A stretch of 17,295 nt of DNA from Christensenella sp. UBA1252 (GTDB lineage: Bacteria > Bacillota > Clostridia > Christensenellales > CAG-1252): contig DBVY01000038.1 in NCBI GenBank assembly GCA_002308575.1, positions 1 to 17,295 of the forward strand, given 5' to 3'. Positions 13,943-17,295 of the stretch are shown here, one piece after another. Made by a program: the position numbers and the translations under genes. Within the stretch, counting starts at the first letter, position 1. Every line of letters starts with the position of its first letter. Below the pieces are notes generated by a model. The model saw only the letters and a list, made by a program, of their open reading frames with translations. It made no database searches and was not told where the DNA came from.

Positions 13943-13988
13943 TTCCCTTAAATCTTATCATATTATAAGGGAAATTGCAAGGTGTTAA
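13943..13988 (-). promoter_or_regulatory. promoter and candidate operator of the Fic gene
   Basis: On the minus strand TTAACA (13988-13983) and TATAAT (13967-13962) are 15 bp apart; an alternative is TTGCAA (13980-13975), 17 bp, TAAGAT (13957-13952). A perfect 8-bp inverted repeat, TTCCCTTA/TAAGGGAA (13943-13950 and 13966-13973, 15 bp apart), overlaps the -10 region. This could bind a regulator, perhaps the winged helix of the Fic protein itself (inference). Confidence 0.55.
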
Positions 13989-14008
13989 TGAAAAAAACCG
14001 TTTGATGT

Positions 14009-14063
14009 TCCACTTCCTCACGCAGTTTTGCTCGCTATTCCGTCGCTTCGCTCCTCGCGAATC
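14009..14063 (+). repeat. third, partial copy of the interspersed repeat (right end only)
   Basis: About 55 bp matching 11141-11195 and 11696-11750, in the same orientation, with a core of about 30 identical bases. It closes the interval that holds the AT-rich lipoprotein and the Fic gene. The left part of the repeat is absent. Confidence 0.85.
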
Positions 14064-14094
14064 TCCTTTTTTACAGACTTCATTCGGATAAAGG

Positions 14095-14123
14095 TTGAAA
14101 AACGCACGTTTTTCCTTTATAAT
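14095..14123 (+). promoter_or_regulatory. sigma-A promoter of the leucine-rich-repeat lipoprotein
   Basis: TTGAAA (14095-14100) and perfect TATAAT (14118-14123) are 17 bp apart. Transcription should begin near 14130, about 26 nt before the ATG. Confidence 0.85.
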
Positions 14124-14155
14124 GGACCCAGACTACCGACAAGGGAGGAAAACTT

Positions 14156-15331
14156 ATGAAAAAACGAATCACGGTTCTTTCGATCGTTTTGATCGTTGCG
14201 ATGCTTTGCACGGCGTTTGCGGCGTGTAGCGGAAACGGCGGCGACGGCGGCAAAAACCAAGGGCAAACCCCCGCCGAGCAACAAAACGCGGATAAAACCG
14301 TGCTCGAAAACGGCGGCTATAACGTTACCGTTTATACCTCGGATCTCGACCGCATGGCGGCGGGCTTCGGCGTAAGCGCAACGGATCTGGTTGCGTTCAC
14401 GAGCGCGACCAACACCGAAAAAGGCACGGCGGTGATGATCTATTATTTCAAGGACGCCGAGACCGCAAGATCTGCCTGCGAAGGGAAAGAAAGCGCCTAC
14501 AAACTCGTCGGAAACGCGCTGGTTTACGGCGACACCGAAGATCTTTTTACGACGGAAACGAACCCCGATAACGGCGGCGATAACGGCGGGCAAAGCGGCG
14601 AAAACGGAAATACGAGCGGTGAAAACGCGGGCTCGAGCGGTTTGAGATACGATTTCGAAGAAAGCAACCGCACCGCGGTCCTCGAAACCTACGATGAAAA
14701 CGCAAGCACGGTCGTGATCCCCTCTTCCGTAAACGGTTACACCGTGGTTGCGATCGGCGAAAACGCTTTCTACGGGAAGAATCTCTCAAGCGTTTCGATC
14801 CCCTCCACCGTTACGAAGATCGGCAGACGCGCGTTCTATTCTTGCGAAAATTTGAATAACGTCGAGCTCCCAAGCGCCCTGACCGAGATCGGCTCGTACG
14901 CTTTCCAAGACTGCACGTCCTTGACCGAGATCACGATCCCGCGCTCCGTGACCGAACTCGGCGATCGCGTTTTCCAAGGCTGCACGGCGCTTGCTTCCGT
15001 TACGCTGAACGGAACCGTCGCGGTGATCACGGAAGGACTTTTCGTCCATTGCGAAGCGTTGACCTCGTTTACGTTAAACGACGGAATGAACGCGATCCGA
15101 GATTACGCGTTCGCTTTCTGCAATCGCTTGGGATCCGTTTCTCTCCCCGATTCGATCAACGAGATCGGCGAATACGCGTTCAGATCCTGCACGTCCTTGA
15201 CCGAGATCAACTTCGGCGGCACGACCGCGCAATGGGAAGAGCTTGAGAAAAATCTCCGTTGGAACGTAGGTTGCGGCGCGATCACCGTGCGTTGCTCAAA
15301 CGGAAACGTTTCCGTCGCGGCGAACGATTGA
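14156..15331 (+). CDS. lipoprotein with BspA-like leucine-rich repeats
   Basis: A 391-residue surface lipoprotein. Residues 1-23 are a signal peptide with lipobox FAAC (C24). About 45-133 form a small alpha/beta domain of unknown type. A Gly/Asn/Ser linker covers about 135-162. From about 186 to 350 there are six to seven LRR_5 (BspA/TpLRR) repeats with the pattern IPSSVT-IG--AF-GC-SL, and a typical closing unit with AQWEEL near 347. Such repeats mediate binding to host or polymer surfaces or other proteins; the ligand is unknown. AGGGAGGA precedes the ATG by the usual spacing. It has a strong promoter and a terminator of its own, so it is a single-gene unit lying just outside the repeat-bounded island. 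Confidence 0.9.
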   Translation: MKKRITVLSIVLIVAMLCTAFAACSGNGGDGGKNQGQTPAEQQNADKTVLENGGYNVTVYTSDLDRMAAGFGVSATDLVAFTSATNTEKGTAVMIYYFKDAETARSACEGKESAYKLVGNALVYGDTEDLFTTETNPDNGGDNGGQSGENGNTSGENAGSSGLRYDFEESNRTAVLETYDENASTVVIPSSVNGYTVVAIGENAFYGKNLSSVSIPSTVTKIGRRAFYSCENLNNVELPSALTEIGSYAFQDCTSLTEITIPRSVTELGDRVFQGCTALASVTLNGTVAVITEGLFVHCEALTSFTLNDGMNAIRDYAFAFCNRLGSVSLPDSINEIGEYAFRSCTSLTEINFGGTTAQWEELEKNLRWNVGCGAITVRCSNGNVSVAAND

Positions 15332-15345
15332 TCGAACCCAATCCG

Positions 15346-15380
15346 AAAAAAAGCATCGGACGAATCCGATGCTTTTTTTT
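15346..15380. terminator. bidirectional terminator between convergent genes
   Basis: AAAAAAAGCATCGGA (15346-15360) pairs with TCCGATGCTTTTTTT from 15365 around CGAA. A-run and T-run flank the stem, so it can end the plus-strand lipoprotein transcript and the minus-strand HD-GYP transcript. Confidence 0.92.
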
Positions 15381-15393
15381 ATTTTTCTTTCGG

Positions 15394-17295
15394 TTATTCT
15401 TCCTTCTTGTCCTCGCCGCCCTCTTTGCCCTCGGGCGCAAACGCTTCCGGATTCTCCGCGATGATCGAAAGGAAAACGTTTACGATGTTTTCGTTCAGTT
15501 GGGTGCCGGAACTGCGCTTTAATTCCGCCGCTACGTCTTCCAAGGAAAGGCTCTTTCTATAGGGGCGCGTGGAATACATCGCGTCGAAGCAGTCCGCAAC
15601 GGCGATGATTTGCGCAACCAAAGGGATCTCATCCCGTTTCAGCCCTTGCGGATACCCTCTTCCGTCCTGCCGCTCGTGATGGAAGCCCGCGCCGAGCGCA
15701 AGATCGGGAATGATCTTAACCTCTTTCAGAATGTCGTAGCCGCGGCGGGAATGGCTCTTCATGATCGCGAATTCCTCGTCCGTAAGTTTCCCGGGCTTAT
15801 TCAAAATGTTATCGGGGATCGAGATCTTTCCGATGTCGTGCAACAGCGCGATATGGTAACACTTTTCAACGTCTTCCTCGCTCATTCCCATCTTTTTCGC
15901 CATCATCGAGGTATATTTCGCAACGCGGTAGGAATGCCCGTTCGTGTAACCGTCCTTCATATCGATACAGCTTGCGAACGCGCGCGTCATTTCGTCGATG
16001 AGCTCCTTATCGCGTTGCTGTTTCAATAGCAGTTTTTTAGTCTTCGCGCGGAAGATCAGGATCACGACGGTCGCGACCGCCGCCGCGCCGAGAAGCGCGA
16101 CCAGAATCCAGAACCAAACCTGCTCGACGACCTTTCTTTCTTTGACGACGATCAAAGTGATCGTTTCGAGTTTTTTCCCGTTCATCGCGTCCACGAGGGA
16201 GAACGAAAACTTATAGGAGCCGCCCGGAAGGTTCGTGTACGCCGCGGGCGTAAGTTCCCTTCTCGTAACGCTCGTTTCGGCGTCGTCAAAGCCTTCGAGC
16301 TTATACGCGACGCGCGGGTTATGCAAAGAATAGGTAAACGCGTACGCGCAGATCTGCAATTTCTTGCAGGAAGCGGGAACGGTGACGCGCCCGTTTTTGA
16401 TCGAAAGATATTTTCCGTCCGCGAGCACGTAAGGGATCGAAAGACGGGTTTGGTTTTCGAATTCGTAATCGGCGTTCAAATTCGTGGAACCGATCGCGGA
16501 CGACGCGATATACAGCGTTCCGTCCTCGTCCAAACAGCTGTACGAGTTGGCGGTCGCCGCGGAGGGAAGCCCGTCGGACGTATCGTAAAACACGTAATCG
16601 ATCTTGCGGTTCAAAAGAAGCGCCGCCTTTTGCGCAACGTAAATACCGTTGCTCGAAAGCACCCAAACACGGTTCGAATTATCAAAGTACAGGTCGAAGT
16701 TATTCGCATACGGAAAATTCGTGATCGTCGTGATCGAATCTCGGCGGATATAGGCGATCGAATTGCTCGTTATGATCCAATAGAGATCCTTCTCGGTCGG
16801 ATCCTTTTTGATGCGGAGAATGACGTCGGACATAAGCCCGTCCTTCCTGCCGATCCGCGAAACGTTTCCGGATTGGATCACGTAGATCCCGTCGCCGTCG
16901 CTGCCCGCGTAGATCTCGCCGTTCGGACCTTCTTCCAAGCAAAGGATTTCGAGGTTGTTCAAGCCGTTCTTTTGGTCGTAAGTTTTCGTTACGACGTCGT
17001 TTTCGATCACGGAAATGCCGCCCTTCGTGGCGACCGCGATCTTGCCGTCGGACATCTCTTTCATCACGCGGGCGTGGTTGTGCGCGAGCCCGTCGTCCTT
17101 ATCGAACGAAACGATCTCGCCGTTCGACGGATCGTAACGAACGAGCCCCAAACTGCCCGTTCCGAGATAAATTTTTCCGCCCGAGCCTTTGAGAACGGAG
17201 CGAATGCGCGCGGTGCCGATAAATTCGGTCAGATCGTTATGCACTTCCTCCCTGTCCTCGTTTAGGATCAAAAGCCCGTTATCCGTTCCGATATA
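15394..17295 (-). CDS. membrane sensor with regulator propeller, Y_Y_Y domain and HD-GYP phosphodiesterase domain (5' end cut)
   Basis: 633 residues are visible and the frame runs open through the window edge (first visible residues YIGTDNGL), so the true start lies outside. Order: propeller repeats of the two-component-regulator type (about the first 265, with units such as IYAGSDGDGIYVI), a Y_Y_Y domain (about 300-385), one transmembrane helix (about 393-416), a short coiled linker, and an HD-GYP domain (about 435-610). Numbered from the first visible residue, H454, H486-D487 (HDIGK), H515, H539-H540, the GYP signature at 547-549 (QDGRGYP) and D568 are all present, so it should hydrolyse cyclic di-GMP in the cytoplasm in response to an outside signal. 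The C-terminus is Glu/Lys-rich. It converges on the leucine-rich-repeat lipoprotein. Confidence 0.92.
   Translation of the reverse strand, partial: YIGTDNGLLILNEDREEVHNDLTEFIGTARIRSVLKGSGGKIYLGTGSLGLVRYDPSNGEIVSFDKDDGLAHNHARVMKEMSDGKIAVATKGGISVIENDVVTKTYDQKNGLNNLEILCLEEGPNGEIYAGSDGDGIYVIQSGNVSRIGRKDGLMSDVILRIKKDPTEKDLYWIITSNSIAYIRRDSITTITNFPYANNFDLYFDNSNRVWVLSSNGIYVAQKAALLLNRKIDYVFYDTSDGLPSAATANSYSCLDEDGTLYIASSAIGSTNLNADYEFENQTRLSIPYVLADGKYLSIKNGRVTVPASCKKLQICAYAFTYSLHNPRVAYKLEGFDDAETSVTRRELTPAAYTNLPGGSYKFSFSLVDAMNGKKLETITLIVVKERKVVEQVWFWILVALLGAAAVATVVILIFRAKTKKLLLKQQRDKELIDEMTRAFASCIDMKDGYTNGHSYRVAKYTSMMAKKMGMSEEDVEKCYHIALLHDIGKISIPDNILNKPGKLTDEEFAIMKSHSRRGYDILKEVKIIPDLALGAGFHHERQDGRGYPQGLKRDEIPLVAQIIAVADCFDAMYSTRPYRKSLSLEDVAAELKRSSGTQLNENIVNVFLSIIAENPEAFAPEGKEGGEDKKEE

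Noticed and set aside
17269..17271. TTG as start codon of the HD-GYP gene
   Set aside because: The frame continues upstream to the window edge with propeller-like residues (YIGTDNGL), so the gene is cut rather than started here.

Overview
The window looks like chromosome from an uncultured Gram-positive anaerobe of the Clostridia. That is an inference from strong GGAGG-type ribosome binding sites, sigma-A promoters with TATAAT and 17-bp spacers, lipoboxes on secreted proteins, a YerC/YecD TrpR-like protein, BspA-type leucine-rich repeats and a Cthe_2159-like carbohydrate-binding lipoprotein. Base composition is fairly GC-rich and even, apart from an AT-rich patch at about 11.8-12.5 kb.

Layout. 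1-4750 is a minus-strand run, read right to left: a zinc-ribbon/acidic/multi-pass membrane protein, an HD-domain hydrolase, an amidohydrolase coupled to it by an ATGA overlap, and the start of seryl-tRNA synthetase (cut by the window edge). 4751-5012 is a divergent promoter region. On the plus strand follow a YerC/YecD regulator with its own terminator and a YhcH/YjgK/YiaL protein, which meets mutY (minus) tail to tail. 7018-9033 encodes a large beta-helix lipoprotein followed by two terminators.

9270-10738 is a compact queuosine-salvage unit on the minus strand: a class I preQ1 riboswitch whose pseudoknot covers the ribosome binding site, a VUT/YhhQ-type queuosine-precursor transporter, and an SDR oxidoreductase overlapping it by ATGA. 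The riboswitch and transporter support each other; the SDR is an unassigned partner.

10909-14063 is an accessory region. It begins at tRNA-Ala(CGC). A 221-bp element starting in the tRNA 3' end is repeated 555 bp downstream, and a 3' tRNA fragment lies between the copies. Between them is also an array of a conserved TGATGATATRCA motif alternating with short, sequence-variable palindromes. Beyond lie an AT-rich lipoprotein of unknown function and a Fic AMPylase-type protein, closed by a third, 55-bp piece of the same repeat. I read this as a tRNA-anchored, repeat-rich island; no integrase or transposase is visible.

14064-17295 holds a lipoprotein with BspA-like repeats under a strong promoter, a shared bidirectional terminator, and a convergent membrane sensor with a regulator propeller, Y_Y_Y domain and cytoplasmic HD-GYP domain (truncated at the window edge). 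The most unusual signals are the hairpin array, the tRNA-end repeats, an internal start inside the 894-residue membrane protein, and the riboswitch-controlled transporter-SDR pair.
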